Below, in pieces: positions 54,194 through 63,880 of a DNA stretch of 64,000 nt; positions within the stretch are counted from its first letter, which is position 1; each line of letters starts with the position of its first letter. The notes under the pieces were generated by a model that was given only the letters and a program-made list of their open reading frames with translations, was not told the origin of the DNA and did no database searches. The stretch comes from Ianthella basta (Eukaryota; Porifera; Demospongiae; Verongiida; Ianthellidae). A program made the translations under genes and the position numbers. The stretch lies in the NCBI GenBank assembly GCA_964019415.1, contig OZ025869.1, positions 4,590,765-4,654,764 of the forward strand, given 5' to 3'.

Positions 54194-54241
54194 GAGGCTG
54201 CACAGCTATTGTTCGTAACATCTCAGAGATCAAGAAAAAGA

Positions 54242-54892
54242 ATGGCTTCCGGAAGCAAAAGGAATGCGGAGAGCATGTATTATGTCCCCCAAAGTAAAGG
54301 AGCAGCGGCAAAGTGGGTGATCATAGAGGAAGAATTCAAACAAGAGGCTGGAAAGTCCACACTGGTGTGTACATGCATGTGTGTGAGTAATACTATGTGT
54401 GAGTGAGTGAGTGTGTTTAAGGTTTCTGGACATGATGACTTTACTACATCCAGACTGAACCAATTGTGGAAATTGCACGAGAAGAAAAAGGAAGAGGAGG
54501 GAGAAGAAGCAAACAACTAAATGCTAATGTGTCCATCTGTGCTAGCATAATTGCATGACTGGTATTGCATGCAATTTCAGTTTATAACTCTCTTATTGTC
54601 ACAGAATGCCCCAGACTCCACTGATGAGAAGAAGGAGTTAAAGGAGGAGAAAGAAGAGAAGGCCACACACCCAGTGTCGGTTGGTTTGTGCACAGCAACA
54701 TATCTTTGAATGTGTCTGATACTAACTGCATGCGTTCATGCTTGTGTAGATGTATGTGTGTATTTGTATTCAGTGATAACCACTTAGGAAAGTGATGACG
54801 GTAAGCTTGATGATATAGATCCAGAATATGAGAAGCTGGTGTTGGAAGCACTACTACAGTATGAGCACACACATGGACTTCAATGGTACTAG
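54242..54892 (+). CDS. Small charged protein gene, four exons with a possible alternative end
   Basis: Exon 1 (54242-54364) reads MASGSKRNAESMYYVPQSKG, AAAKWVIIEEEFKQEAG and KSTL, ending at CTG/GTGTGT. Exon 2 (54422-54520; acceptor GTTTAAG) adds VSGHDDFTTSRLNQLWKLHE and KKKEEEGEEANN, then TAA. Exons 3 (54605-54679) and 4 (54788-54892) read NAPDSTDEKKELKEEKEE and ESDDGKLDDIDPEYEKLVLE to a stop. All junctions are phase 0, so exon 1 can join exon 2 (73 residues, ending there) or skip to exons 3 and 4. Acidic and lysine-rich, no membrane segment. Family not recognised. Confidence 0.5.
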
Positions 54893-55550
54893 CCAAACAC
54901 AAGGCATTGCCAGGGCAAGCAGCTATGCACATACACAATGTACATGCACAGCTACATATCCATACATACACACACAGCTGTCACACCTACAATCACTTAA
55001 TTCAGTGTACAACAATGCAATTATTCTAAATATGGGAGGCTATGGAGGGCCTAGTGGATATAAGCATTACAAAATATTTTTTACATCAAAAATATGAATT
55101 ATGAAGGCCAATATAAAATCTCTGAATGCGAAATCCACAAATTTCTCATAGTTGAAAGTATACTGAGTATTAATCCACTGCACTCTCAGTGCTTCCCTAA
55201 AATGTAATTGCATCTTAAAACACCAGTACAAGAAACAGAGAATCAGAACTACATGTGACTTGACAGTAAATGCACTGGAAATTAATTATGTGGATTAACT
55301 CGTTATTGGTAATTGCACTATATTTTGTACACTGCACACACACAAAAACTAATTTGAACATGCACACACCCACACTTCATGCAAGTCCTCAGCATGTCAT
55401 CATAGGGGATATATAAGAGAGGCACACACATTGACAAGCGATCATTGAACACATTTCTTGGCAACATTATGCATTGGCACCTGTCACTGCATCAAGCAAT
55501 GACCCCAGGGTAATGGACGTGGAACGGGAGGTATGTATGCAATGTCAGCA

Positions 55551-55664
55551 AGCTTATCTAGTGCTCTTGCGGGGCACTTTGAATCTTGCAGTGCAGCTAC
55601 CGCAGAGGTCTTTTTGCAGCACAGCAAGCTTATCTAGTGCTCTTGTGGGGCACTTTGAATAGCG
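55551..55664. repeat. Direct repeat pair, about 40 bp
   Basis: AGCTTATCTAGTGCTCTTG then GGGGCACTTTGAAT occurs twice, 76 bases apart. Confidence 0.85.
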
Positions 55665-55689
55665 GCACTCACGTCAATCTTTACAAAGC

Positions 55690-56020
55690 TTAAATTCATC
55701 TCTAATGGCATTTTGCCGTATCTCAATTGAACAAAATGTGCTCAAGAAGATGTGTTGATAGACTGATACTCGTAATAAGCCTAACGAAAGACTCTTCTGT
55801 GAGATACAGCTCTAATTATCACTGACGGACATTGTAAAAATGGCTGCGCTCAACGCTCTCTGTTTGCTACACTCATAATAATCTTTCTTCGCATTTTGCG
55901 TGTACCCAAGGAACACAAAGTCTTTCTAGAACATGTTTAAGTACTAGCATTGTATTAGAAAGCTTATCTAACTATTCTCCTGTGGGGTACAGCCCCAAAT
56001 ACGACAGAGGTCAAACGACT
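55690..56020 (-). repeat. Dispersed repeat A, minus copy
   Basis: Reverse-complement relative of 2590-2900. Confidence 0.65.
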
Positions 56021-56274
56021 CGTTGGCCAATGAGAGACATATGGTGAATACATTGTCTACATCCAGTAGCCTGAGTCAGCAGAAGGGATGATAATGGCAC
56101 CAGCTGTGAAACTGTACACCACAGCTGCCAATTATCCAAAGTAATGCAAGCATTACAATATATGCATACACTGATGCCTTGGAGCGGATTCTGAGGAAGT
56201 GCAGGGTGCAGAACATTATTCAGTATCTCTACAATTCCCCGGTTGTTGGTTCGCCAGGCACAACTGAATGTTAA

Positions 56275-56760
56275 TTGTTTCTAGAGATGATGCAGACTAC
56301 ATGTGCTGAGCTTCTGGTCCCTCTAGCTGCCAATAAGGTGGTGGGACCCTCAACAAAATTATCATTCCTAGGCATTCAGCTTGACACTTGCTCCATGCAA
56401 GCTAGTTTGAAGTCAGACAAACTGTCTAGGTTATACCAAGAGCTGGCTGAGTGGCAAGACAAGAAATCTTGCATTTGAAAAGATTGAAGCACCTGATTGG
56501 TGTTCTTCAGTTTGCCAACAAGGTTGTGCCCAACGGCCATCTATTTGTTCCCCGTATGATTGACTTGTCAGTTACAAATGTGGCATACTACCATATTGAC
56601 TGAACAGAGACTTTCACTCTGATTTAGCATAGTGGAAGACAATTGTAGATACTAGAATTGGCATTTCGTTCCTCCAGCTGACTAAGCCATCTAGTCCCAT
56701 CTGTAAATGTTTTCACAGACGTCTCAGGAATTTCTGTTTTGGTACCATTTGTAGTACTAT
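56275..56760 (+). pseudogene. DIRS-like reverse transcriptase / RNase H fragment
   Basis: The frame reads CAELLVPLAANKVVGPSTKL, SFLGIQLDTCSMQASLKSDK and LSRLYQELAEWQDKKSC; after a frame change, RLKHLIGVLQFANKVVPNGH and LFVPRMIDLS; then VNVFTDVSGIS near 56700. FLGIxLDT, the L-x-LIGxLxFAxKVV block and FTDxSG are typical of DIRS/Ngaro-type elements (reverse transcriptase thumb and RNase H start). Stops and frame shifts make it inactive. The N-terminal fingers and palm are missing. Confidence 0.75.
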
Positions 56761-56936
56761 GTGGTTGCAGACCAGCATCATGATCAAAACGTTAGTCCCT
56801 GTCGTTGTGGCATATACCATGCAATGAGTATGCTAGCATGTCCAATTTCATATTGAACGCCGCAATGTTGTTGTCTGATTGGCTTAACCAGCGTCCGTAA
56901 CAACGACTTGCTTTGTTATTCAGTTGACGCCAAACA

Positions 56937-57347
56937 ATGGCCGATATTCCTGTAAGGAGAAGTGCGACATTTAATGCAAATAGTTCATATGGCTGCATTC
57001 TTGCTTTGTTACAGGACGATGCAATTCTTGACGAAGCGATGGAGGAGTATGAGCAGGGACCTACACAGGGCCAGCCGGGAAAAAACAGAAGAAAGACAGG
57101 CTGGATTTGCAGCAGGTACATAGTGAACTCAAGTGAATTACCAATTACATTATTTTGTATGTATAATGGTATGTCACATATACGTCATATTGTCTATACT
57201 ATATTATTACCCCATTCATAATCCATTTAATTCTTCGTTTTGTGCAGATGCAAGTTTCATAACTTTACCATTAGAATGCGCTGCAAGAGGTGCAAAAAAA
57301 ATCAAGGGAAGGGGAGGAGGAGGTGGAAGGGGGGGGGGGGGGGGTAG
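56937..57347 (+). CDS. RanBP2-type zinc-finger microprotein, three exons
   Basis: Exon 1 (56937-56951) codes MADIP and ends at CCT/GTAAGG. Exon 2 (57015-57115; acceptor TTTGTTACAG) reads DDAILDEAMEEYEQGPTQGQ, PGKNRRKTGWICSR. Exon 3 (57248-57347; acceptor TTTGTGCAG) continues CKFHNFTIRMRCKRCKKNQG, KGRRRWKGGGGG, stop. The protein has 71 residues. W-x-C-x2-C-x3-N-x6-C-x2-C is a complete RanBP2/NZF zinc finger, a fold that binds ubiquitin, RNA or GTPases. An acidic N-terminus and an Arg/Gly tail flank it. Phases and splice sites agree, and introns are 63 and 132 nt. The final G run sets the reading frame and stop, so it needs checking for read errors. Confidence 0.68.
57330..57344 (+). repeat. 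Poly-G run in coding end
   Basis: 15 G in a row (57330-57344), followed by TAG, which ends the zinc-finger gene. Confidence 0.9.
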
Positions 57348-57559
57348 GGGGGTGAAGGGCACAGAAGCCCTATCAAGCTGCCCACAGTGGTAATGTGATA
57401 CATGAGTTATGCTACTCACATGCTTACATGTTATGATGCTTTCTAATCTTCCTCTACACAGATCTTCCATATGAATGTGCAGTCTGGGGCTCATATATAC
57501 TTTAATAATTAAGGAACTATATATATTAACTACTACTGTCAACTATTATTCTTTAACCA

Positions 57560-57660
57560 ACTTCTGTCATTCTGATATTATTTATTATTATTATTATTAT
57601 CATCATCAGTACTGATATATACTAGTATTAGTATTATATATTATTACTACATTATTCATT
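57560..57660. repeat. ATT-rich trinucleotide tract
   Basis: TTATTATTATTATTA and related ATC triplets. Confidence 0.7.
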
Positions 57661-57920
57661 GTTATTTATACCCAGTTGCCCTGGCAATGGATATGTTAAT
57701 GCATGATGGAGTATATTGTGTGTATACGGGTGATTTGCTACTTAGCTAGCTGAAACCTCAAACCCCATATGGCCAGGGTTACAGAATTAAGGTCCACTAC
57801 TTGCACCAATGGTTGTGGGTTAGTATGCATTTACAGTTTAGTTACATACTACTAGAAATAATAAAAATTTTCTGCAAAAATAGCAAGGATGTAGGGATGG
57901 CACAACAAGTACAGAAACAA

Positions 57921-58044
57921 GTAAAGGCTGTTACACAGTGGAGCATTAACCATGGTCCCTACATGCAAGAATGTCGCACCTTATAGTCCTACACCCTTGA
58001 ATGTAGGGACAATGGTTAATGCTCCACTGTGTAACAGCCTTTAC
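57921..58044. repeat. Hairpin MITE-like element, 124 bp
   Basis: Arms of about 44 bases (GTAAAGGCTGTTACACAGTG and onward) pair almost perfectly around a loop of about 36 bases. No coding. Small size and clean arms suggest a MITE. Confidence 0.8.
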
Positions 58045-58398
58045 TTACATACTGCTTCTCCACATCTGCAAGCCATATTCATAACACTGTGACTGTGCAA
58101 GCCACCTATGTCTATTGTCACATGTGCAACTCAATTAACTTTTATCTGCAGGTGCAATTGCTGACACAGCCAGAACATGCGCAGACACACAATGCTATAA
58201 CATATGCACTATACAAGTGCACCAAATTAAAAGAGAATGCCAGAGCACCTGTGCATAAACAGTAACTAAAAATTGGAATTTGAAATGCACTATATAATGT
58301 AATAGCTATGTATCTAAAGCCATTAGATTTTTTTCGATACAACAAGTGTACAGTATAGATACATGTAACTACTACTACTAAGGTACTATGATAACTGA

Positions 58399-58436
58399 CA
58401 GCGTGTTTACACTGGCATCCGGTTCCGGGCCAGCAC
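58399..58436 (+). repeat. Left Harbinger inverted repeat
   Basis: Pairs with 61260-61297 over about 37 bases with no or few mismatches. Confidence 0.9.
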
Positions 58437-58509
58437 GGCACGGATTCCGGAACCGTGCCAGGAAGCGGTGCTGGCCCGCGTTTACACTGCTGATACGATA
58501 CGAGTTACT

Positions 58510-59926
58510 ATGCGTATCGCGGCGTTTTGTTTCTGTTCGATAAAGATGACGTCGAACTGCGTTGTAACCCTTTGTCAGCTCCTGCTATCGTCCAGAGGCA
58601 CCCCGTCTTCCTCTAATTCGTCACAGAGCTCGTTGAGGAGGAGAGGCCGCCGGGCACGAAGGAGACTCGCGTTTCAAAGGCAACTACAACTGCGAGAGAA
58701 GGCTGTTCTGCTAATAGTGCTTACCACCGCCATTGCCGTGGGCTTCGTACCCAGACCAAGAACGGTGTGGACATTGCAGAGGTGAGCTCGTGGGAAATTG
58801 TATGCAGTGCGCATCTGCATGGTAGCAAGTACTATTTAGGCAACCTGAAGTATGGTGCACTGAAAAACAAGTAATAGCTAGCTCTCATTGCTACAGGTCG
58901 GCTCACTGGTGGGAGTATGTCGTTTTACGCACATTCACACAAGAAGATTGGATTGAAAATGTTAGAGTTAGCCGAGAAACGTTTCTTTATTTGTGTGATC
59001 AGCTAAAACCTGTTATTTGCCGCAAAGACACTAATCTACGCAGGGCTATTTGTGTTCAACATCGGGTAGCAATAACTTTATGGTGTCTAGCAACATGCGG
59101 GGAATATCGTACCATTGGGCACTTGTTTGGTGTGGCAAGGTGCACAGTGTGTGTCATTGTGCATGATACATGTGCAGCAATTGTCCAGGTTCTGCAGTCA
59201 CGATACATTAAATTTCCAACTGGTGAAAGTTTGCGAAACGTAGTTGACGGATTTAAGTTGAAATGGCAGATGATTCAATGTGCAGGTGCTATTGATGGAT
59301 GTCACATCCCTGTTAAACCTCCAGCCCTAAACCACACGGACTATTACAATCGTAAAGGTTGGTATTCTATTGTCCTGCAAGCTGTAGTGGACCATGGCTA
59401 TCTATTTACGGACATTATGGTTGGTTGGCCTGGAAGCATGCATGATGCACGAGTACTAGCGAACTCTCAGCTGTACCACAAGGCCACGAATAAAGAAATA
59501 CTGAATGACTTTAGCCAGAATGTCTTAGGAAAGGATATTCTACCATTTCTGGTTGGTGACTCTGCGTATCCACTGAGTACATGGCTAATGAAGCCCTTTC
59601 CACACAATTCAGCAATGACTAACAACCAAAAGACCTTCAACTATCACCTTTCAAGAGCACGTATTGTAGCAGAGAACGCTTTCGGTCGATTGAAAGCTAG
59701 ATGGAGGAGGCTACTCAGACAGAACGACATGGATATTGCACATGTTCCTCAGGTTGTAACTGCATGTTGTATTCTACACAATATGTGTGAAGTCCACGGT
59801 GATGCCTTCGTCGACTCCTGGCTAGAGGGTGCCAGGTTGGAACAACCAGGCTGTGCAGCTACACCAGTTATTACATCTGCGCACTCTAAAGATATTAGAG
59901 ACACCCTGGTGCAATACTTCATGTAG
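58510..59926 (+). CDS. HARBI1-like: Harbinger transposase
   Basis: Exon 1 (58510 or the next ATG at 58546, to 58781) gives a basic start with RRRGRRARRRLAFQRQLQ, ends at AG/GTGAGC, and joins exon 2 (58897-59926, acceptor TTGCTACAG) in phase. Exon 2 holds the DDE nuclease: AGAIDGCHIPV (first D), GWPGSMHDARV, LVGDSAYPL (second D) and ARIVAENAFGRLKARWR (E). The ending is IRDTLVQYFM. About 430 residues, without stops; family members are 350-450. HARBI1-type enzymes cut at the inverted ends and insert into 3-bp sites. They need the Myb-like partner for nuclear entry and end binding. The intron is 115 nt. Confidence 0.92.
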
Positions 59927-59948
59927 TTATCTAGAATGTTATATATAT

Positions 59949-60057
59949 AGTTACACTCCATTATGTTACTCTGGTATAGCAATTTCATACACTCCATTAT
60001 GTTACTCTGGTATAACAATATCATACACTCTGTTATGTTACTCTGGTATAACTGTCA
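59949..60057. repeat. Three tandem units of about 38 bp
   Basis: Unit CACTCCATTATGTTACTCTG then GTATAGCAATTTCATA, just after the transposase stop codon, inside the Harbinger element. Confidence 0.92.
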
Positions 60058-60205
60058 TTATTATTGTTATTTCATGACATCGCTTGTATGTATTGGTCTG
60101 TGTAATCGTGTAGTAACCTCAGTACAATAAAGAGTATATACATGTACATAATGTATTTTGAGTGCAAGTAACTACATAAATGCATACAGTCTACTTCAAT
60201 TGAGT

Positions 60206-61168
60206 TCACTGAGTTTCATCAGTGGGCCACTCATACATGCTTCCACTTCCGGGTCTACTAGTTACAGATGCCCCAGTGTAGTAGTTGGCAGGTGGTGGGG
60301 TACGGAAAACTGACTGTTGAGACAGCAACTGTAGTATTTTCATTTGAAACTCACGCTCTTCCCTACGTAGACGTTCCTCTCTGTCTCTAGCTTCCTTCCT
60401 TTCTCTCTCTTCCATCTCTAACATCTTCTCATCTAGCTGCATCCTTTTCTCTTCTAGGGCAATAAAGCAGGCGTCACTCTCCTTCTGCATGTCTGATATT
60501 TTCTTCATCACTGTGTCCATTGCTTTTTCCATCATCTCTTCTCTTGCGGGTCGTTTGCGCTTTTTCTTCATTATCTTTGGCTTCACATCCTTAGCATCTT
60601 GGTTCACATCCTGTTCATCATCACTGACGTTGACATCAATGTGTGTTGAAGAGGCTCCCTCTTCTTCATCAGAGATGACCATTGAGCATTCTGTAACAGA
60701 GCTATCCTCAGATGTAGTCGTGGAGGACGTGTCAATGACAACAGCTGGTCTTGTAGCAGGCCTGTGACCTAAAATCTCGTCCACTTTTTCAAAAAATTTG
60801 GTTGTCTTCCTGGCACTACTGGTTTTGCTGTTGTTGTCCTTAACTTTTTTGTACTCAGCTTTCAATTTCTTTATCTTCTCCCTGCACGGTACTGCCTCTC
60901 TCTTGTACCCTGCTGCTGCCATTTCGCGGGAAAGCTTCTCATATATACCATGATTGCGCTTACAACCCTGCAACTGTCTCTGTATATCGTCGTCTCCCCA
61001 TACCTCAAGCAGTTTTGTCGTCTCGTCGTCTGTCCACGTAGCTATGTAGCTTTGAATTCGCGCAAAGATGGCGCTCGTTCGTACGCATGCGCACTCTTCT
61101 CGAGTGCACGGTTCCAGCGCGGTTTCGTTTACACTGGCAGGACAGCCCGGGCCGAAGCGAGCCAGCAC
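60206..61168 (-). CDS. Harbinger Myb/SANT-like DNA-binding protein
   Basis: A 320-residue frame without stops. Residues about 40-115 form a Myb/SANT-like (Myb_DNA-bind_4) trihelix: TWTDDETTKLLEVWGDDDIQ, KRNHGIYEKLSREMAAAGYK and CREKIKKLKAEYKKVKDN. An acidic, Ser/Thr-rich middle follows, then a basic stretch KIMKKKRKRPAREEMM (likely nuclear signal) and a long charged coiled coil (LDEKMLEMEERERKEARDRE). The end is GSMYEWPTDETQ. In PIF/Harbinger elements this second protein binds the subterminal DNA and recruits the transposase. The start is taken at 61168; a later Met near residue 83 is unlikely because it lies within the trihelix. Confidence 0.9.
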   Translation of the reverse strand: MLARFGPGCPASVNETALEPCTREECACVRTSAIFARIQSYIATWTDDETTKLLEVWGDDDIQRQLQGCKRNHGIYEKLSREMAAAGYKREAVPCREKIKKLKAEYKKVKDNNSKTSSARKTTKFFEKVDEILGHRPATRPAVVIDTSSTTTSEDSSVTECSMVISDEEEGASSTHIDVNVSDDEQDVNQDAKDVKPKIMKKKRKRPAREEMMEKAMDTVMKKISDMQKESDACFIALEEKRMQLDEKMLEMEERERKEARDREERLRREEREFQMKILQLLSQQSVFRTPPPANYYTGASVTSRPGSGSMYEWPTDETQ

Positions 61169-61259
61169 GGGTGAGTTAACCGAGCCGCGCCAGCACGGTT
61201 CGGCACGGCTCGGTTCTGTTTACACTACACTTTTTTATTGTGCCGTTCCGTGCCGAACC

Positions 61260-61297
61260 GGGCTGGCCCGGAACCGGATGCCAGTGTAAACACGCTG
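61260..61297 (-). repeat. Right Harbinger inverted repeat
   Basis: Complement of the left end, ending CACGCTG before TGA. Confidence 0.9.
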
Positions 61298-61367
61298 TGA
61301 TTCATCAAATTGGCAGTGCACAGCACCACCTATGCAATGTCTGAATGGTGATTAATTGTCAATTAAA

Positions 61368-61607
61368 TTACATTGTACGATGGTGCCCAGCAACAATAGC
61401 GTTGATTGCCGCATGCTGTGGAAGACGCCCTACACTCAACTTGCAGCTGATGCCATGTGTGCTCCGTTTGTCCACATGGCCTCCACACTGACTGCACAAG
61501 TGGGGACAGCAAAGGGGAACACTGGGACAAAGACCAGCAGACCCATGCTGCATTTCTCTGGTGCTGGCCTCTTTCAGCCAGGAACTGCGATCAATCCTTG
61601 CCGACAT
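61368..61607 (-). pseudogene. Non-LTR-type retroelement ORF C-terminus, minus fragment
   Basis: The minus frame reads SVPLCCPHLCSQCGGHVDKR, STHGISCKLSVGRLPQHAAI and NAIVAG. The C-x2-C-x3-D-x4-H-G-x-S-C pattern with GRxxxHxxxN is the C-terminal domain of a reverse-transcriptase ORF family common in cnidarians and sponges. A larger plus copy lies at 61803. Only this short block remains. Confidence 0.6.
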
Positions 61608-61802
61608 CTTGAATGTCAGCCTGGATGATCACTCAACCTGGGTACAAGCCACTGTTAGACCTGGAGGTTTGGGGATCCTTGCAAGGATGCAAGGATCTTT
61701 TGAAGCAGATCCTACCTAACAGGTTGAAAGACACGCCTCTCCCCCTACATCCTGGAGATTTGCAACGAGTGGCAGCAGGGTCACCAGCACACACCACCTC
61801 CC

Positions 61803-62640
61803 ACCTCAGTGAAGCAGCAGCAGAAAGAGTGGGACAAGCCTCACATTGAGGCGGCACAGCAAGGGCTGCTGAACTCTGCTGCAGACCTCAGGACAAGAGC
61901 CAGACTTTTGGCAGTTCAGGCTAAGGAGTCTGGAGCGTGGGTGAATGCCCTGCCTGTTTCATCTCTGTGGCTCCGCCTTGATGATGAAGTGGTGCATATT
62001 GCTGCTGGTCTTCGTCTTGCTATTCCCCTCTGCCGTCCCCATGCATGCAGTCAGTGTGAAGGTCATGTGGATGAACTGGGCACACGGCCTCAGCTGCAAG
62101 TTGAGCGCAGGGCGTCTTTCACGGCATAAGGCAATCACCACCATTGTCAAGACATCCCTAGCCATAGTGCAGATCCCAACTACTCTGGAGTCCTCGGGCC
62201 TCAGTGGGTCAGATGGCTAATGCCTGGATGGGGTTACCATTACTCCATAGCAAGCAGGCCACACCCTTGTTTGGGATGTAACATGCCCTGACACCTATGC
62301 GCCCACCCATGTGAGTGTTGGCAATGAGAGAGGCAAGAGCAGTGGCAGCTTCAGCCGAGGCGAAGAAGACTGTGAAGTACAGAGAGTTGGCTAGGACTCA
62401 TCATGTGGTGGAGACATCTGATGCTTGGCTCAGGGGTTTGCAAATCTTTCACCGAACTGGGCAGGCGGATGCTCTCTTCCATTGCCATACAGAACCGGCA
62501 CTTCCTCGATGATGTGTGCAAACCAATGAACCCTCCAAGAGCCTGGCTGGCTAAGTTGTCTGCAGAAACAGCAACTACTGTGTCATGCAGCGTCACAGCC
62601 TTGGGTTGGTCACTCACTCTGAACTCAACGCCCTACATAT
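61803..62640 (+). pseudogene. Non-LTR-type retroelement ORF C-terminus, plus fragment
   Basis: The frame gives QQKEWDKPHIEAAQQGLLNS, ARLLAVQAKESGAWVNALPV, LRLDDEVVHIAAGLRLAIPL and CRPHACSQCEGHVDELGT. Then a frame shift near 62090 leads to HGLSCKLSAGRLSRHKAITT, LESSGLSGSDG, a stop, and in further frames LVWDVTCPDTYAPTHVSV and KYRELARTHHVVETSD. The order matches the end of reverse-transcriptase ORFs of this family (zinc-like Cys block, WDVTCPDT, KYxxLxxxH). Several stops show decay. The reverse transcriptase core is absent upstream. Confidence 0.7.
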
Positions 62641-62952
62641 AGGATAAGCATATATCATGATACCTCTTAATGCTCTGATAGGCTTAAAATAGGATCCTGG
62701 ACACAAATGACTCTAGGATCTTATCAAGCCTGTGCTCCTTGACCAGTGTGTGCTTTGCCACTGTCCCCAGCAGAATGGCCTTCAAACTTGACTGATATTT
62801 GGGCTCAACATTGCTCTAGAGCAATCCTGGGTAGTAAAGAACAGTGGAGTAATGTAGTGGCAATATGCAGGTTGAGATTAATGTAGTTTCTTGTAATAAA
62901 TTTAATGTAGCTGCACAAGTGTGCATATAGTGTTTGATAGGTGTACCATTAC

Positions 62953-63128
62953 CTAGTTTGTATACTTTTGCCTTGGACCCTAGCAGATTACAAACTTCCA
63001 CATCATCACAGTAGAAGTGGATTGGAAAAACATTTTTGGTGCTCCTGGAATAAACAATTCCTCTTAAATAGTTCGCCATCACAAATGTCTCGCCTCTTTC
63101 CACCTTTGGATTGGTGGCCGTTGAGAAC
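62953..63128 (-). CDS. Exon of the DxMHxxLEG transposase-like family
   Basis: Between acceptor CTACACCTTAG and donor CTAG/GTAATG, the minus strand reads FSTATNPKVERGETFVMAN, YLRGIVYSRSTKNVFPIHFY and DDVEVCNLLGSKAKVYKLG. The last block (DDVExCNPLGSKAxxHKLG in relatives) belongs to the same transposase-like family as 36984-40366, in a part missing there. The exon is intact. No neighbouring exon was recognised down to 62650. Confidence 0.55.
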
Positions 63129-63238
63129 CTAAGGTGTAGTATATATCTCAATGTGTTATGCCGACACTATTGGACAACACACACACACGCACACCTGCAC
63201 ATACATCATGTATACACCCACTTGTGATGCAATTTCAG

Positions 63239-63880
63239 GATGTTGCAACAAGGCTTGCAGAGACTTGCGGATGTCAATATTGTAGGCACAATCCCACACC
63301 TTCTTTAGCAATGATCTCTCCCCTTGCGGTAAACTGTCTTAAAGTGGTATCCCAGGTGCCTGTCAATGGGATCCTGTGTTATAATTGTGTAAGGTTGGAT
63401 ATCATGTACATGAAAACAGGAGCAAAAATGCTTAGGAGTCCTTAACAAGATGCACATGACTTGAGCATGTTGCTGTACTGTGGTGTTGAGCATACATTTT
63501 TAATGATCAAGCCTTTAGCTATGTAATACTAACCACAAGTCCAAAGTTCCTTTGCATATACTTCTTCTGCTTATCTTGTCCACTGCAGTTGCAAGTGCAT
63601 CATGGATGCCCTGCAGTCAAGCAGTCACTGCCCCCTCTGCAGGACATCCCTGCAGTATTCCTCACCAGCTGTCTTTCCCCAACTATTTCTGTAAGCTAAT
63701 TATTGTAGTATACAGGCACACACGCACACACGTGCTCAATGCCTCTACAATTATGTGTCTATTCCTTTGCTCACATCCAGTGAGGTAACTGGTGTCCAAA
63801 GTCAGAAGCATGTGTCGTCTGGCACAGAGCTCCAACATGTGGTGGATTCCATTAACATGCTCACTAGAAAGGCTAAGTGA
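63239..63880 (+). CDS. 3' exons of a RING-like protein gene
   Basis: A possible exon from 63239 (acceptor GCAATTTCAG) reads DVATRLAETCGCQYCRHN and AVNCLKVVSQVPVNGILCYN. The exon 63589-63690 (acceptor GTCCACTGCAG, donor TTCT/GTAAGC) reads CKCIMDALQSSSHCPLCRTS, LQYSSPAVFPQLF, and joins in phase to 63781-63880 (acceptor TCACATCCAG): EVTGVQSQKHVSSGTELQHV, VDSINMLTRKAK, stop. C-x-C-x11-C-x2-C fits the second half of a RING finger, the fold of many ubiquitin ligases. The last two exons are well supported; the first exon and the missing N-terminal Cys pair are not. The gene function is not known. Confidence 0.45.

Larger units (their letters stand above)
58399..61297 (+). mobile_element. PIF/Harbinger transposon, two genes, apparently complete
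   Basis: Inverted ends CAGCGTGTTTACACTGGCAT with about 18 more matching bases are flanked by TGA on both sides (58396-58398 and 61298-61300), a 3-bp target duplication as expected for Harbinger, although TAA/TTA is more usual. Inside are convergent genes: a spliced transposase (58510-59926, plus) and a Myb/SANT-like partner (61168-60206, minus). Both are open. The GC-rich subterminal regions repeat CCAGCACGG words. Harbinger elements need both proteins, so this copy could be autonomous. Confidence 0.93.

Noticed and set aside
57921-58044. MicroRNA precursor
   Set aside because: The arms are too long and perfect, and an element origin explains the hairpin better.
63239-63880. RAG1-like RING finger
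   Set aside because: The Cys spacing only fits the second half of a generic RING, and no RAG core motifs are present in the window.
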